Program-made: the position numbers and the translations under genes
Assembly (NCBI RefSeq): GCF_000619805.1
Contig: NZ_JHUV01000008.1
Span: 372,001 to 436,000, forward strand
Direction of reading: 5' to 3'
Source of the DNA: Sulfurihydrogenibium subterraneum DSM 15120
Lineage (GTDB): Bacteria > Aquificota > Aquificia > Aquificales > Hydrogenothermaceae
DNA length: 64,000 bases
Shown here: piece by piece, positions 46,758 through 55,583 of the stretch
How the letters are laid out: every line of letters starts with the position of its first letter
Position numbering within the stretch: position 1 is the first letter of the stretch
Notes under the pieces: generated by a model
Database searches by the model: none
The model's input: only the letters and a program-made list of their open reading frames with translations
Told to the model about the DNA's origin: nothing

Positions 46758-46964
46758 TTATAACTTAACTACGTTAGCAGCTCTTGGACCTTTTTCTTCT
46801 TGAACTATTTCAAACTCTACCTTCTCTCCTTCTTCAAGGTTTTTAAATCCTTTTCCTTGAATAGCTGAGAAGTGAACGAATATATCCTGTCCGTTATCAT
46901 CTCTTGTGATGAAACCAAATCCTTTTTTAGAATCAAACCATTTCACTGTTCCTGTAACTTTCAT
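46758..46964 (-). CDS. Cold-shock domain protein (second of tandem pair)
   Basis: A 68-residue CSD protein: [19 protein letters not shown] (RNP1 KGFGFI) and [10 protein letters not shown] (RNP2 VHF) are intact. It binds single-stranded RNA/DNA and acts as an RNA chaperone. It is nearly identical in layout to the gene 12 bases upstream, differing mainly in the middle and last third, so the two arose by tandem duplication. AGGAGGAAG precedes its ATG. Confidence 0.95.
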   Translation of the reverse strand: MKVTGTVKWFDSKKGFGFITRDDNGQDIFVHFSAIQGKGFKNLEEGEKVEFEIVQEEKGPRAANVVKL

Positions 46965-46976
46965 ACCTTCTTCCTC

Positions 46977-47183
46977 CTAAACTCTAACTACGTTTGCTGC
47001 CTTAGGACCTTTCTCGTCCTGAGCGATTTCAAACTCTACCTTCTGACCTTCTTCAAGAGTTTTAAAACCTCTTGATTGAATTGCTGAAAAATGGACAAAA
47101 ACGTCACCTTGGCCATCATCTCTTGTGATGAATCCAAATCCTTTCTTTGAGTTAAACCACTTAACTGTACCTGTGATACGCAC
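46977..47183 (-). CDS. Cold-shock domain protein (first of tandem pair)
   Basis: A 68-residue CSD protein with [10 protein letters not shown] and [10 protein letters not shown]. The start is GTG at 47181-47183, 9 bases after GGAGG. A leader of about 145 bases separates it from the promoter at 47336-47364; long leaders that fold with temperature are known for csp genes. In a thermophile these proteins probably serve general RNA chaperoning or response to cooling below the growth optimum. Confidence 0.95.
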   Translation of the reverse strand: MRITGTVKWFNSKKGFGFITRDDGQGDVFVHFSAIQSRGFKTLEEGQKVEFEIAQDEKGPKAANVVRV

Positions 47184-47335
47184 GACAAAAAACCTCCAAA
47201 AATTAATTAAAATTACCTCTAACAGAAGAGGTTTAAAGAAATACTTTTTGATTGTGGGACTTACGAAGACTTTTTGATTTGTGTCTTACTCCCCTTGGTA
47301 CTTCTTTAAACATCTTCTATTATTTATGTATACAT

Positions 47336-47364
47336 ATTATGGGATAGGTGCAATAAAAAGTCAA
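47336..47364 (-). promoter_or_regulatory. Promoter of the cold-shock gene pair
   Basis: Minus strand: -35 TTGACT (complement of 47359-47364), 17-base spacer, -10 CATAAT (complement of 47336-47341). The predicted start near 47329 gives a leader of about 145 bases, with no ORF in it. Confidence 0.75.
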
Positions 47365-47368
47365 CTAT

Positions 47369-47393
47369 ATACTGCACTTTTTTTATGCAGTAT
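47369..47393. repeat. 8-bp inverted repeat between the csp and moaA promoters
   Basis: ATACTGCA (47369-47376), 9-base spacer, TGCAGTAT (47386-47393). It lies just upstream of the csp -35 and ahead of the moaA promoter, in the middle of the divergent spacer. It could be an operator, or on the plus strand a terminator-like hairpin followed by TTTTTC. Confidence 0.5.
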
Positions 47394-47410
47394 TTTTCGT
47401 TATTCCATAC

Positions 47411-47446
47411 TTGTCAAATCGACAAAAAAGATATATCCTTATATCT
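47411..47446 (+). promoter_or_regulatory. moaA promoter region with two small palindromes
   Basis: A candidate -35 TTGTCA (47411-47416), 17 bases, TATCCT (47434-47439). The -35 is one arm of TTGTC-5-GACAA (47411-47425) and the -10 is enclosed in AGATATA-4-TATATCT (47429-47446). Symmetry exactly on both promoter elements suggests control by a dimeric regulator; this is inference. Confidence 0.4.
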
Positions 47447-47471
47447 GTAAATTATCGCTGAGGTGTATAAG

Positions 47472-48437
47472 ATGGAAATATCATATTTAAGAATATCTGT
47501 AACAGATAAATGTAATTTAAAATGTTTTTACTGCAGACCAGACAATATGGAGTTTATTCCTCACGATGAGATTTTAAGATATGAAGAAATCGCAAAATTA
47601 GTCAAAGCAATGACAAAATATGGACTAAAAAAAGTCAGAATAACAGGCGGAGAACCATTAGTCAGACCACAAATAGAAAATTTAGTATCACTGCTTAAAA
47701 GCATTCCTCAGATAGAAGATATAGGAATGACAACAAATGGAATAACACTATCTCATCATGCGGAAAAATTAAGAAAAGCTGGGTTAAATAGATTAAACAT
47801 AAGTATAGATAGCCTAAAACCAGATTTATTCTATCAGATAACAAAAGGAAGATTAGAAGATGTTTTAGAAGGTATAAGAGTAAGCAAAAAGTTAGGATTT
47901 GACCCTATAAAGATAAATGCGGTGGTAATAAAAGGTTTAAATGAAGATGAAGCTCTTGATTTTGTAGAGTTTGCCATAGATTACGGCGTAGAAGTTAGAT
48001 TTATAGAGATGATGCCCCTTGGACAAGGGTCTATAAAATGGGAAAAAGATATGGTCCAGCCTCTTGAAGATATAAAAAGAAAAATAGAGGAAAAGTACGG
48101 AACACTAATTCCATCGTTTTCAATTGGTAGTGGAGCTGCCAGAGTCTATGAGATACCAAAGTATAAGGCAAAAATTGGATTTATAACCCCTATATCAAAT
48201 CCATTCTGCGATGGCTGCTCTAAATTAAGACTCACTGCTGAAGGTAGTATCAAATTATGTCTTAGAACAGATGAAGAGATTCCTGTAAAAGAAGTTTTGA
48301 GATACGGAAGTGAGGAAGACTTAGACAGATTTTTACAAAAAGTATTAGTAGCAAAAGAAATATCAAATCTAAAGATTAAAAATAGTAGCTATGCTTTTTC
48401 AGACTGCGTCAGGGTAATGACAAGTATAGGTGGGTAA
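47472..48437 (+). CDS. moaA: GTP 3',8-cyclase MoaA
   Basis: A 321-residue radical-SAM enzyme for the first step of molybdenum cofactor synthesis. N-terminal cluster CNLKCFYC (about 15-22), GGEPLVRP, the C-terminal cluster set CDGCSKLRLTAEGSIKLC and the essential C-terminal Gly-Gly are all present. Start at ATG 47472, 8 bases after GAGG; a GTG three codons earlier overlaps that site. MogA is encoded one gene downstream. Confidence 0.96.
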   Translation: MEISYLRISVTDKCNLKCFYCRPDNMEFIPHDEILRYEEIAKLVKAMTKYGLKKVRITGGEPLVRPQIENLVSLLKSIPQIEDIGMTTNGITLSHHAEKLRKAGLNRLNISIDSLKPDLFYQITKGRLEDVLEGIRVSKKLGFDPIKINAVVIKGLNEDEALDFVEFAIDYGVEVRFIEMMPLGQGSIKWEKDMVQPLEDIKRKIEEKYGTLIPSFSIGSGAARVYEIPKYKAKIGFITPISNPFCDGCSKLRLTAEGSIKLCLRTDEEIPVKEVLRYGSEEDLDRFLQKVLVAKEISNLKIKNSSYAFSDCVRVMTSIGG

Positions 48438-48463
48438 ATTAATTTAATTTGAATTTTTTAGTG

Positions 48464-48469
48464 TATAAT
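48464..48469 (+). promoter_or_regulatory. -10 element upstream of the gene at 48499
   Basis: A perfect TATAAT 30 bases before the ATG, followed by a T-run. No convincing -35. It suggests a promoter between moaA and the next two genes. Confidence 0.35.
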
Positions 48470-48498
48470 CTTTTTTAAAAAATTTTAGGTGATTTGCC

Positions 48499-49047
48499 AT
48501 GGCAGAGATTAAAGGTCAAATTGACAAGGAGGTTATTGATACTCTTGTATCTTTAACAAGGAATATCTTGGGGGATAAAGCGGTTGACCAAATACTAAGA
48601 GTTTTACCTGAAAAACTTGAAGGAGTGCCCACGGGAAGAGATATAGTTTTTGCATTCGCTGATGAAGTACAAAATATGTATGGTCAAAAAGGTGGTTATG
48701 CTATTGTAAGACAGCTTGGTAGAGAAGTTGCAAAAGTTTTGATGGAAAATCATCCAAAAGAAGAATGGGAAGAATTACTTGAAAAAAGTTTGAACACTTT
48801 TGGTTTTGCATACAAAATAGAAAGAAATAAAAATGAAGCTTATATATGCAACTGTGTATTTTACGAAGGTGCTTTAAAGCCAAGAAACTTAGCACCTATT
48901 GAACACTGCGTTTGCTGGTGTGGATGGGGGTTTATAGAAGGTTTTGTAAGGAAGTTAGAAGAAGGTGTAAAGGGCATTCAATGGGTTGAAAGGGATTATG
49001 AAAATCAAAAATGTAAGTTTATATTTTTGAGGGAAGAAGATGGATAA
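48499..49047 (+). CDS. Unknown cysteine-containing protein between moaA and mogA
   Basis: A 182-residue soluble protein that I do not recognise with certainty. The N-terminal half is helical (LTRNILGDKAVDQILRVLPE). The C-terminal half has CNCVFYEG (about 115) and HCVCWCGWGFIEGFV (about 138-152), so five clustered cysteines and a histidine could bind a metal or a cluster. The layout recalls V4R/bacteriochlorophyll-reductase-type small-molecule or metal sensor domains, but that is a weak guess. It overlaps mogA by 8 bases, which suggests a link with molybdenum cofactor use. Confidence 0.75.
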   Translation: MAEIKGQIDKEVIDTLVSLTRNILGDKAVDQILRVLPEKLEGVPTGRDIVFAFADEVQNMYGQKGGYAIVRQLGREVAKVLMENHPKEEWEELLEKSLNTFGFAYKIERNKNEAYICNCVFYEGALKPRNLAPIEHCVCWCGWGFIEGFVRKLEEGVKGIQWVERDYENQKCKFIFLREEDG

Positions 49048-49570
49048 AGCTTTAATAGGAGTACTAACTATATCAGACAGAGCAAGTAAAGGTATTTATG
49101 AAGACATAAGTGGAAAGGCGATTATAGATTACTTAAACGACGTTTTAATAACACCTTTTGACGTAGATTATAGAGTTATACCAGATGAGCTTGAACTTAT
49201 TAAAGAAACCATGATAGATATGGTAGATAATAAAGGCTGTTGTCTTATACTTACTACTGGTGGAACAGGACCAGCAAAAAGAGACGTCACTCCTGAGGCA
49301 ACGGAAGCTGTCTGTGAAAAGATGATGCCAGGATTTGGAGAACTGATGAGACAAGTTTCTCTGCAACAAGTACCTACTGCTATTTTATCAAGGCAAACAG
49401 CTGGAATAAGAGGGAGCTGTCTGATAGTAAACCTTCCTGGTAAGCCTCAGTCTATAAAGCTGTGCCTTGATGCAGTTTTTCCAGCCATACCTTACTGTAT
49501 TGAGCTTATAGAGGGTCCGTTTATTGACACAGACCCATCTAAAGTGAAAGCTTTTCGCCCTAAAAAATAA
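49040..49570 (+). CDS. mogA: Molybdopterin adenylyltransferase MogA
   Basis: A 176-residue MogA/MoaB-fold protein that adenylates molybdopterin before metal insertion. [22 protein letters not shown] near the start (in part), [18 protein letters not shown] and the acidic E-L-x-R-Q-V-S segment [11 protein letters not shown] identify it; LPGKPQSI closes the site. A MoaB assignment is the alternative. Its end overlaps folD by 11 bases tail to tail. Confidence 0.92.
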   Translation: MDKALIGVLTISDRASKGIYEDISGKAIIDYLNDVLITPFDVDYRVIPDELELIKETMIDMVDNKGCCLILTTGGTGPAKRDVTPEATEAVCEKMMPGFGELMRQVSLQQVPTAILSRQTAGIRGSCLIVNLPGKPQSIKLCLDAVFPAIPYCIELIEGPFIDTDPSKVKAFRPKK

Positions 49571-50414
49571 CGTTATTTTTATAAGCCTGAAAAGTGTTAT
49601 AAAGTAGCATAGCAACAGTCATAGGACCAACGCCACCTGGAACAGGTGTTATGGCAGATACTTTTTTACTTACATTTTCAAAGTCTACATCTCCAACTAT
49701 TTTACCATCAACCCTGTTTATACCTACATCTATGACAACAGCTCCTTCTTTAACCATATCTGCAGTTATAAGTTTAGGCTTACCTACTGCAACCACAAGA
49801 ATATCAGCTTTTAACGTGTGGGACTTTAAATCTTTTGTGTTTTTATGACAAATAGTAACTGTAGATTTTTCATCTTTTAAAAACAGCAAGGACATAGGCT
49901 TTCCTACTATATTACTTGCCCCTACTACTACAACATCCTTTCCAAAAGTGTCTATATTGTAGTACTCAAGGAGCTTCATTATACCGTAAGGAGTACAAGG
50001 AACTATACCATCATTTCTTCCAGTTGCAAGTTTTCCTACGTTAAGAGGGTGAAATCCATCAACGTCTTTCTTTGGATTTATAGCTTCTATTATTTCAAGG
50101 GTGTTTATGTGAGAAGGAAGAGGGAGCTGAACTAAAATTCCGTCAACTTCCTCATCTCCGTTAAGCTGTCCTATAAGGTCTAAAAGCTCTATCTGGGTTA
50201 TGTTTTCAGGTAGGAAAAAAGGTTTAGAGTTAATCCCTACAGATTGACAGTCTTTAATCTTTTTATTAACGTATATCTGACTTGCAGGATTATTTCCTAC
50301 TAAAATAACAGCTAAAGAAGGTCTTCTATAACCTTTATTTAAAAACTCTTGAAGTTCTTCTTTTATCTGGCTTTTAATCTTTTCAGCTAACTCTTTTCCA
50401 CTTAAAAGAATCAT
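49560..50414 (-). CDS. folD: Methylenetetrahydrofolate dehydrogenase / cyclohydrolase
   Basis: A 284-residue bifunctional enzyme interconverting 5,10-methylene-THF and 10-formyl-THF. The catalytic Lys is in [14 protein letters not shown] (about 50-63); [24 protein letters not shown] and [10 protein letters not shown] are present. I choose ATG 50414, 5 bases after AAGGAG; a TTG one codon earlier is too close to that site. It follows purH, whose product uses 10-formyl-THF, in the same operon. Confidence 0.96.
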   Translation of the reverse strand: MILLSGKELAEKIKSQIKEELQEFLNKGYRRPSLAVILVGNNPASQIYVNKKIKDCQSVGINSKPFFLPENITQIELLDLIGQLNGDEEVDGILVQLPLPSHINTLEIIEAINPKKDVDGFHPLNVGKLATGRNDGIVPCTPYGIMKLLEYYNIDTFGKDVVVVGASNIVGKPMSLLFLKDEKSTVTICHKNTKDLKSHTLKADILVVAVGKPKLITADMVKEGAVVIDVGINRVDGKIVGDVDFENVSKKVSAITPVPGGVGPMTVAMLLYNTFQAYKNNVIF

Positions 50415-50423
50415 CAAAACTCC

Positions 50424-51962
50424 TTAGTGTTTAAAGTGTCTCATTTTTGTAAAAATCATAGCAATTGAGTGTTCGTTGCAAGCCTGAATAACTTCGCTGT
50501 CTCTTATAGAACCACCAGGCTGAATAACAGCTTTTATTCCGTATTTAGCAGCAAAATCTATACTGTCTCTAAATGGGAAGAATGCTTCAGATGCAAGGAC
50601 ACTTCCTTCTAACTCAAGTCCAAACTCTTGAGCTTTTTTAACAGCAGTTTCTAAACTGTCAACCCTTGAAGTTTGACCAACTCCTATACCTACTGACCGT
50701 CTGTCTTTAGCTATCACAACTGCGTTTGACTTAACGTGTTTCACTACTTTTAAAGCAAATATTAAGTCTTCTAACTCTTTTTCTGTTGGTTTTCTTTCTG
50801 TTACCACTTCTAAAGTTTCATAAAGTCCTTTGTCTCTATCTTGAACTAAGAATCCACCTGATATTCTCTTTACGTCCTTTCCTATTAAGTCTTTTTCAAA
50901 GTCTGTAATTTCAACTACTCTTAAGTTTTTCTTTGAACTAAATACTTCCAGAGCTTCCTTTGAAAAAGATGGGGCTACCACTACTTCTAAAAATAACTCC
51001 GTTAAAACTTTCGCAGTCTGTCCGTCAACCTCTCTATTAAACGCTACTATTCCTCCAAAAGCTGACCTTGGGTCTGTCTGTAATGCTAACCTGTAGGCGT
51101 CTGTAATGTTATCACTTTCTGCAACACCACAGGGATTGTTATGTTTTACTATAACACAGGCTGGATTTTCAAACTCTTTCACAAGGAGTAAAGATGCCTC
51201 TACGTCAAGGTAGTTGTTATAAGACATCTCTTTTCCTTGGATTATTTTAGCGTTTGCGACAGACAGTCCATCTTCTATAGGGTTTATGTATAAAGATGCT
51301 TTTTGGTGAGGGTTTTCTCCATAGCGTAAAGGAGATTTTTTTCTCATAGGAATTGTAAGCTCGTTAGGAAAGTCTTCGTTTATGCCAAATTTTTCATTTA
51401 AAACGTTTGATATTATACTGTCGTAAAGAGCTGTATGCCTAAATGCTTTTAAAGATAGTAGTTGTCTTGTTTTTAAGGATACTTCGCCAATTGTTTTTAA
51501 CTCATTTATAACCAAATCGTAGTCAGAAGGGTCTGTTATTATTGCTACATATTTGTAGTTTTTAGCAGATGCACGAACCATAGCAGGTCCGCCAATGTCT
51601 ATATTTTCAATTATCTCTTCTAAATCAGCCCCTTTCTTTACAGTTTCTTCAAAAGGATAAAGGTTAATTGCTACTATGTCTATTGGAGTTATACCATTTT
51701 CTTCAAGTTGCTTTAAATGGTTAGGGTTGTCTCTTACTGCAAGTATTCCGCCGTGAATCTTTGGGTGAAGAGTTTTAACTCTTCCGTCTAAAATCTCTGG
51801 AAATCCTGTGATTTGTGATACTTCTATTACATCTACACCATTTTCTTTTAGATACTTAGCAGTTCCTGAAGAAGATACTATCTGGTATCCTAAATTTACC
51901 AGCTCCCTTGCAAAATCTAAAACACCTGTTTTATTTGAGACAGATATTAAAGCTCTCTTCAA
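50424..51962 (-). CDS. purH: AICAR transformylase / IMP cyclohydrolase
   Basis: A 512-residue bifunctional enzyme for the last two steps of IMP synthesis. The N-terminal IMP cyclohydrolase domain (SVSNKTGVLDFARELV, VKTLHPKIHGGIL) covers about 1-190; the transformylase domain carries the catalytic Lys-His in VKHNNPCG (about 255-262) and AFGGIVAFN. It starts right after the stop of the CgeB-like gene. PurA at 60 kb continues toward AMP. Confidence 0.97.
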   Translation of the reverse strand: MKRALISVSNKTGVLDFARELVNLGYQIVSSSGTAKYLKENGVDVIEVSQITGFPEILDGRVKTLHPKIHGGILAVRDNPNHLKQLEENGITPIDIVAINLYPFEETVKKGADLEEIIENIDIGGPAMVRASAKNYKYVAIITDPSDYDLVINELKTIGEVSLKTRQLLSLKAFRHTALYDSIISNVLNEKFGINEDFPNELTIPMRKKSPLRYGENPHQKASLYINPIEDGLSVANAKIIQGKEMSYNNYLDVEASLLLVKEFENPACVIVKHNNPCGVAESDNITDAYRLALQTDPRSAFGGIVAFNREVDGQTAKVLTELFLEVVVAPSFSKEALEVFSSKKNLRVVEITDFEKDLIGKDVKRISGGFLVQDRDKGLYETLEVVTERKPTEKELEDLIFALKVVKHVKSNAVVIAKDRRSVGIGVGQTSRVDSLETAVKKAQEFGLELEGSVLASEAFFPFRDSIDFAAKYGIKAVIQPGGSIRDSEVIQACNEHSIAMIFTKMRHFKH

Positions 51963-53207
51963 TTACTCCTCCTTATTTTCACTTTTTTGTTCTTCTTGAA
52001 GGGATTGTTTTATTATGTCTTCCATTATGTTGGCGAGCATTTCTCCTCTTTGGTATATGGTATGATCTTTTAACGCCTTTTCTCTTCCTGCTTTTGATAT
52101 TTCTGCCATCTCATCAGGAGCTTCCTCAAGGTAGTAAGCGACTTTTCCTTCTATCTCTATAAAGTCTATAGGATGGTAGGTTATTATCTCTTTTTCAGGC
52201 ACAAAGAATGATTTTGACGACAGTCTTTCCTCTACAAAGGTTAAAGTTCCACTTGCTACACTGTCAAAAACTGTAAATCCAAGTCCTGTAGGTATAAAAG
52301 GTGGTTGACTTAAAAGTGATATCTTTGTTTTTGATAAAAACTCAATAACATCTTTCTGACTAACAATATCCTCATGAACTACAACGTTTTCTTTTGGCTC
52401 TCCTATTACAGGTCCTAAAACGTTTACTTCATAATTTTCTATAGAATCTAATATTGACCATCTTCTTAAATACATTGCATAAAGCCCTATCTCTGTTAAA
52501 AGTGCCATAAAATCAGCTTCGTTTTCTTGCTGGAATTGGTATAAAGCTGCCTGAAAATCAGGATTTAGTTGCGATATTAAGTAGCCTGATGCAAATCTGA
52601 TAGGCATATCAGGATTTCTGTATATTAGTCTTCCAAGTTCTACTGAAAATCCAAACAGGTTAGGGTCAAACCTTTCCTGCCACTGACTTTCTATTATGCT
52701 TGGGTCTGTAATTGGTCCTACAAATGCAACTTCAAACTCTTTTTCTTTCATAGGTGGTATTTTTGAAGGGTTTACACCAGGTGGAATAAATGCAACGTTT
52801 TTACCAGCAGACCTTAACCACTGGGCATGTTCTATATCTATAGTTGCGTAAAGTATCTGGTTTGATTGTAAAACAGGCTTTAGCTTTGTAAAATGTATCA
52901 TAGGGTCATCTATAAACCACGTTATGTGAATGTTCCCAAGTAAATCACAGAAAGGCTGTTGCTGACCTTCTCTTTCAGCGTATATCATTCCGTCAAGGTT
53001 TAAATCAACAGTAAAAAGTGGTTTATACTCTATTATTTGATTTATAACATCTTGAACGTTTTCAGCTGTTAAGTCTATTATCTTAACTTCAAAGTTTCTT
53101 GCAGAAACTGATTTAGCTAATCCATCTATTATAGATTCTGACATCTGTCTTGGGTCAGGTGTTTTTAAAAAAACAACCCTTGGTTTCAAAACTTTATTTT
53201 CTTCCAT
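51963..53207 (-). CDS. CgeB-like / DUF3880-type glycosyltransferase-fold protein
   Basis: A 414-residue soluble protein. The N-terminal half contains VDLNLDG and ITWFIDDPM, a pattern seen in DUF3880/CgeB-like proteins, and then IDIEHAQWLRSAG with FIPPGVNP. The C-terminal half looks like a GT-B glycosyltransferase domain (VAFVGPI; GLGFTVFDSVASGTLTF; AGREKALKDHTIYQRGEML). Such proteins often modify flagellin or surface polysaccharides. The gene sits between thrB and purH with tight spacing, a setting that does not tell its acceptor. The length and C-terminal Gln/Glu-rich tail are unremarkable. Confidence 0.7.
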   Translation of the reverse strand: MEENKVLKPRVVFLKTPDPRQMSESIIDGLAKSVSARNFEVKIIDLTAENVQDVINQIIEYKPLFTVDLNLDGMIYAEREGQQQPFCDLLGNIHITWFIDDPMIHFTKLKPVLQSNQILYATIDIEHAQWLRSAGKNVAFIPPGVNPSKIPPMKEKEFEVAFVGPITDPSIIESQWQERFDPNLFGFSVELGRLIYRNPDMPIRFASGYLISQLNPDFQAALYQFQQENEADFMALLTEIGLYAMYLRRWSILDSIENYEVNVLGPVIGEPKENVVVHEDIVSQKDVIEFLSKTKISLLSQPPFIPTGLGFTVFDSVASGTLTFVEERLSSKSFFVPEKEIITYHPIDFIEIEGKVAYYLEEAPDEMAEISKAGREKALKDHTIYQRGEMLANIMEDIIKQSLQEEQKSENKEE

Positions 53208-53227
53208 TGGAAGACTCCTTTTAAATG

Positions 53228-54142
53228 TTATTCTTTTTCAAAAATCTCTACTTTTGCACCTTGAGTATCCACTTCTAACACTTTATACTGGGCGTTTATT
53301 GATACTTCTTTGAAAGCTTCTACCATAGAAAGTCCTATTTTATCAAAGTTTTCTGTTGCTAAAGCCAATATGGTACTTCCAGCTCCACTTAAACACGCAC
53401 CTAAAGCTCCATTTTCATATGCATTATTTATAACTTTATCAAAGTTTGGAATAAGATTTTTCCTGTAAGGCTGATGTAATCTGTCTTCCATAGCCGTTTT
53501 AAGAAGGTCATACCTTTTTTCTTGTAGAGCTCTTATAAACAAAGCAGACCTTTGAAGGTTAAAAACAGCATCTTTTAAAGGAACTTGAGCTGGTAAAACG
53601 GACCTTGCTTTTTCTGTGGAAAGCTCGAAATCTGGGATAACCACAACCGCTTTTATTTCTTCTGGAAAGTCCATTTTACTGTAGTATGTTTTATTTTCTG
53701 TTTTTAATGCTGTTATAAAACCACCTTTCAACGCTGGGAGGAGGTTATCAGGATGAGGTTCAAACAAGTATGCCACTTTAAAAAACTCTTCATCTGTTAA
53801 AGGTTTTTTATGAACTGCAAAACCCGTAAGTATTCCTGCTACTATCGCAGTAGCACTACTTCCAAGACCTCTTGCAACAGGTATGTTTACAGTCTGTTTC
53901 AACCTCGCACCGTGAAAAGTCCTTCCTTCAGCTTCACAAAGATATTTAACAACTTTTATAAAAAGATTATTTTCAGGATTTTCTATAAACTCGTTTTTTG
54001 GATAAGACTCTATGTAAACGCCGTCAGCTTCCTCTACTTCAAACTCGTTGTATAAAGTCAAAGCAAGTCCAAATGTATCAAAACCAGCACCTAAGTTGGC
54101 AGTGGTTGCAGGAACTTTTACTCTAACAACCTTTTTACTCAT
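53228..54142 (-). CDS. thrB: Homoserine kinase
   Basis: A 304-residue GHMP kinase for threonine synthesis. The N-terminal VKVPATTANLGAGFDTFGLAL, the phosphate-binding VARGLGSSATAIVAG (about 88-102) and the C-terminal GACLSGAGSTILALA identify it. It overlaps the epimerase gene by 8 bases. Confidence 0.95.
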   Translation of the reverse strand: MSKKVVRVKVPATTANLGAGFDTFGLALTLYNEFEVEEADGVYIESYPKNEFIENPENNLFIKVVKYLCEAEGRTFHGARLKQTVNIPVARGLGSSATAIVAGILTGFAVHKKPLTDEEFFKVAYLFEPHPDNLLPALKGGFITALKTENKTYYSKMDFPEEIKAVVVIPDFELSTEKARSVLPAQVPLKDAVFNLQRSALFIRALQEKRYDLLKTAMEDRLHQPYRKNLIPNFDKVINNAYENGALGACLSGAGSTILALATENFDKIGLSMVEAFKEVSINAQYKVLEVDTQGAKVEIFEKE

Positions 54143-55073
54143 TTATTCTACCTTCTAATATATCAACGTACTCTTTAATACCTCTCTGAATTGAGTACCT
54201 TGGAACAAATCCCAGCTCTTCTTTTATCTTTGTCATATCTGCCTGAGTGTACTCTTGATAAAAGTCGTAAGGACAGTCAAAGTACTCAGGTTCAAGGTTT
54301 GTCCCGAGAGCTTGATTTAGGTATTTAATAACGTCGTTAAAAGAAGTAGCCTCTCCACTACCTACGTTGTAAACAGTTGACCTTGGAGCTTTTGATGCAA
54401 GTATAGTAGCATCTACTGCATCTTTTACGTAAACAAAGTCTCTTTTTTGATCTCCCCATTTAAATATTCTTGGTCTTTGTCCTGATTTCATCTGTAAGTA
54501 AAGCTGATAAATCATACTTGCGAACTTCCCTTTATGTGCCTCTCTTGGTCCATAAACGTTAAAGTACCTAACTCCAACTATCTTAAGGCTTGTCTTTTCT
54601 GCAAACTCTTGAGCAAGGTTATCCATTATATACTTAGAAAAAGCGTAAACATTTTCAGGAGATTTTTCTCTATCTTCTTTTAAAGGGACTTTTTCTTTAA
54701 CATTACCGTAAACAGAAGCTGAAGAAGCATACACTACTATACTTTCATTATCGTAAGCAAGCTCAAGTATGTTTTTAAATCCATCTACGTTTCTTCTCAT
54801 CATATACTCTTGGTCGGTTACTGTTGTATCAGTAATTGAAGCAAGGTGGAATATAACGTCAGGTTTAAAATCCTCTATCTTAAAAAAAACTTCATCAGTT
54901 GAAACATCGCAGGAAAAAACTATACCTTTAAAACCTTTTAAGTTTTTAAAGTTTGCACTTGAAAAGTCATCTAATACAAGTATTTTACTATCTGGATACT
55001 CTTTTTGAAGTTTTAACGCAAGGTTAGAGCCTATAAATCCAGCTCCACCAGTAATCAGTATGTTATGAAACAT
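54135..55073 (-). CDS. hldD: ADP-L-glycero-D-manno-heptose 6-epimerase (HldD-like)
   Basis: A 312-residue short-chain dehydrogenase/reductase epimerase. NAD-binding ITGGAGFIGSNLA, the catalytic SSASVYG and YAFSKY, and the HldD-type segments RYFNVYGPREAHKGKFASM, KRDFVYVKDAVDA and YTQADMT support HldD over UDP-glucose 4-epimerase. It converts the D-D to the L-D heptose for the LPS core, completing the route started by the kinase at 38 kb. AccB lies 3 bases upstream. Confidence 0.82.
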   Translation of the reverse strand: MFHNILITGGAGFIGSNLALKLQKEYPDSKILVLDDFSSANFKNLKGFKGIVFSCDVSTDEVFFKIEDFKPDVIFHLASITDTTVTDQEYMMRRNVDGFKNILELAYDNESIVVYASSASVYGNVKEKVPLKEDREKSPENVYAFSKYIMDNLAQEFAEKTSLKIVGVRYFNVYGPREAHKGKFASMIYQLYLQMKSGQRPRIFKWGDQKRDFVYVKDAVDATILASKAPRSTVYNVGSGEATSFNDVIKYLNQALGTNLEPEYFDCPYDFYQEYTQADMTKIKEELGFVPRYSIQRGIKEYVDILEGRINE

Positions 55074-55076
55074 CTA

Positions 55077-55550
55077 TTACACCTCGATGTAAAATAGTTC
55101 TTGACCGTACTCTACAGGTTGTCCGTTTTCTACTAAGATTTTAGCAACTCTTCCGTCAACGTCAGACTCTATCTCATTCATAACTTTTAGAGCTTCTATA
55201 ATACACAACACTTGCCCTTTAGAAACCATATCTCCCTCTTCTACAAAAGGTGGAGCTCCTGGAGATGGAGACCTGTAAAACGTTCCTACCAATGGAGATT
55301 TTATAACGTGATACTTCTTTTGAGATTGTTCCTTTACTTGAGTTTCAGAAGCAGTTTTTATCTCTTCTTTAATCTCTACAACAGGTTGAGGAATATACTG
55401 AACTTGTGGGATAGATTGAGATACAGCTACTTCCTTTGGTCCTAAATACTGTTTTATAAGTATTTTTCCTTCTGCTGTCAAAATCTCTAACTCTTCTATT
55501 TTCGAGTCTTTAATTCTCTCAATAAGCTCAAACACAAAATCTTTATCCAT
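55077..55550 (-). CDS. accB: Acetyl-CoA carboxylase biotin carboxyl carrier protein
   Basis: A 157-residue BCCP: a short N-terminal helix, a Pro/Gln/Glu linker (about 38-78) and the biotinyl domain with [22 protein letters not shown]. The biotin-accepting Lys is in [10 protein letters not shown]; the usual AMKM is changed to ALKV, a conservative variant. It carries carboxybiotin for the first step of fatty acid synthesis. It lies with efp upstream, the efp-accB order common in bacteria; accC is not adjacent. Confidence 0.95.
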   Translation of the reverse strand: MDKDFVFELIERIKDSKIEELEILTAEGKILIKQYLGPKEVAVSQSIPQVQYIPQPVVEIKEEIKTASETQVKEQSQKKYHVIKSPLVGTFYRSPSPGAPPFVEEGDMVSKGQVLCIIEALKVMNEIESDVDGRVAKILVENGQPVEYGQELFYIEV

Positions 55551-55583
55551 AACTCCTCCAACTTTCCTTTAAACAGGAAAGAT

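Noticed and set aside
47411-47471. Molybdenum cofactor riboswitch before moaA
   Set aside because: The distance from the likely transcript start to the ATG is only about 25-30 bases, far too short for the known Moco RNA.
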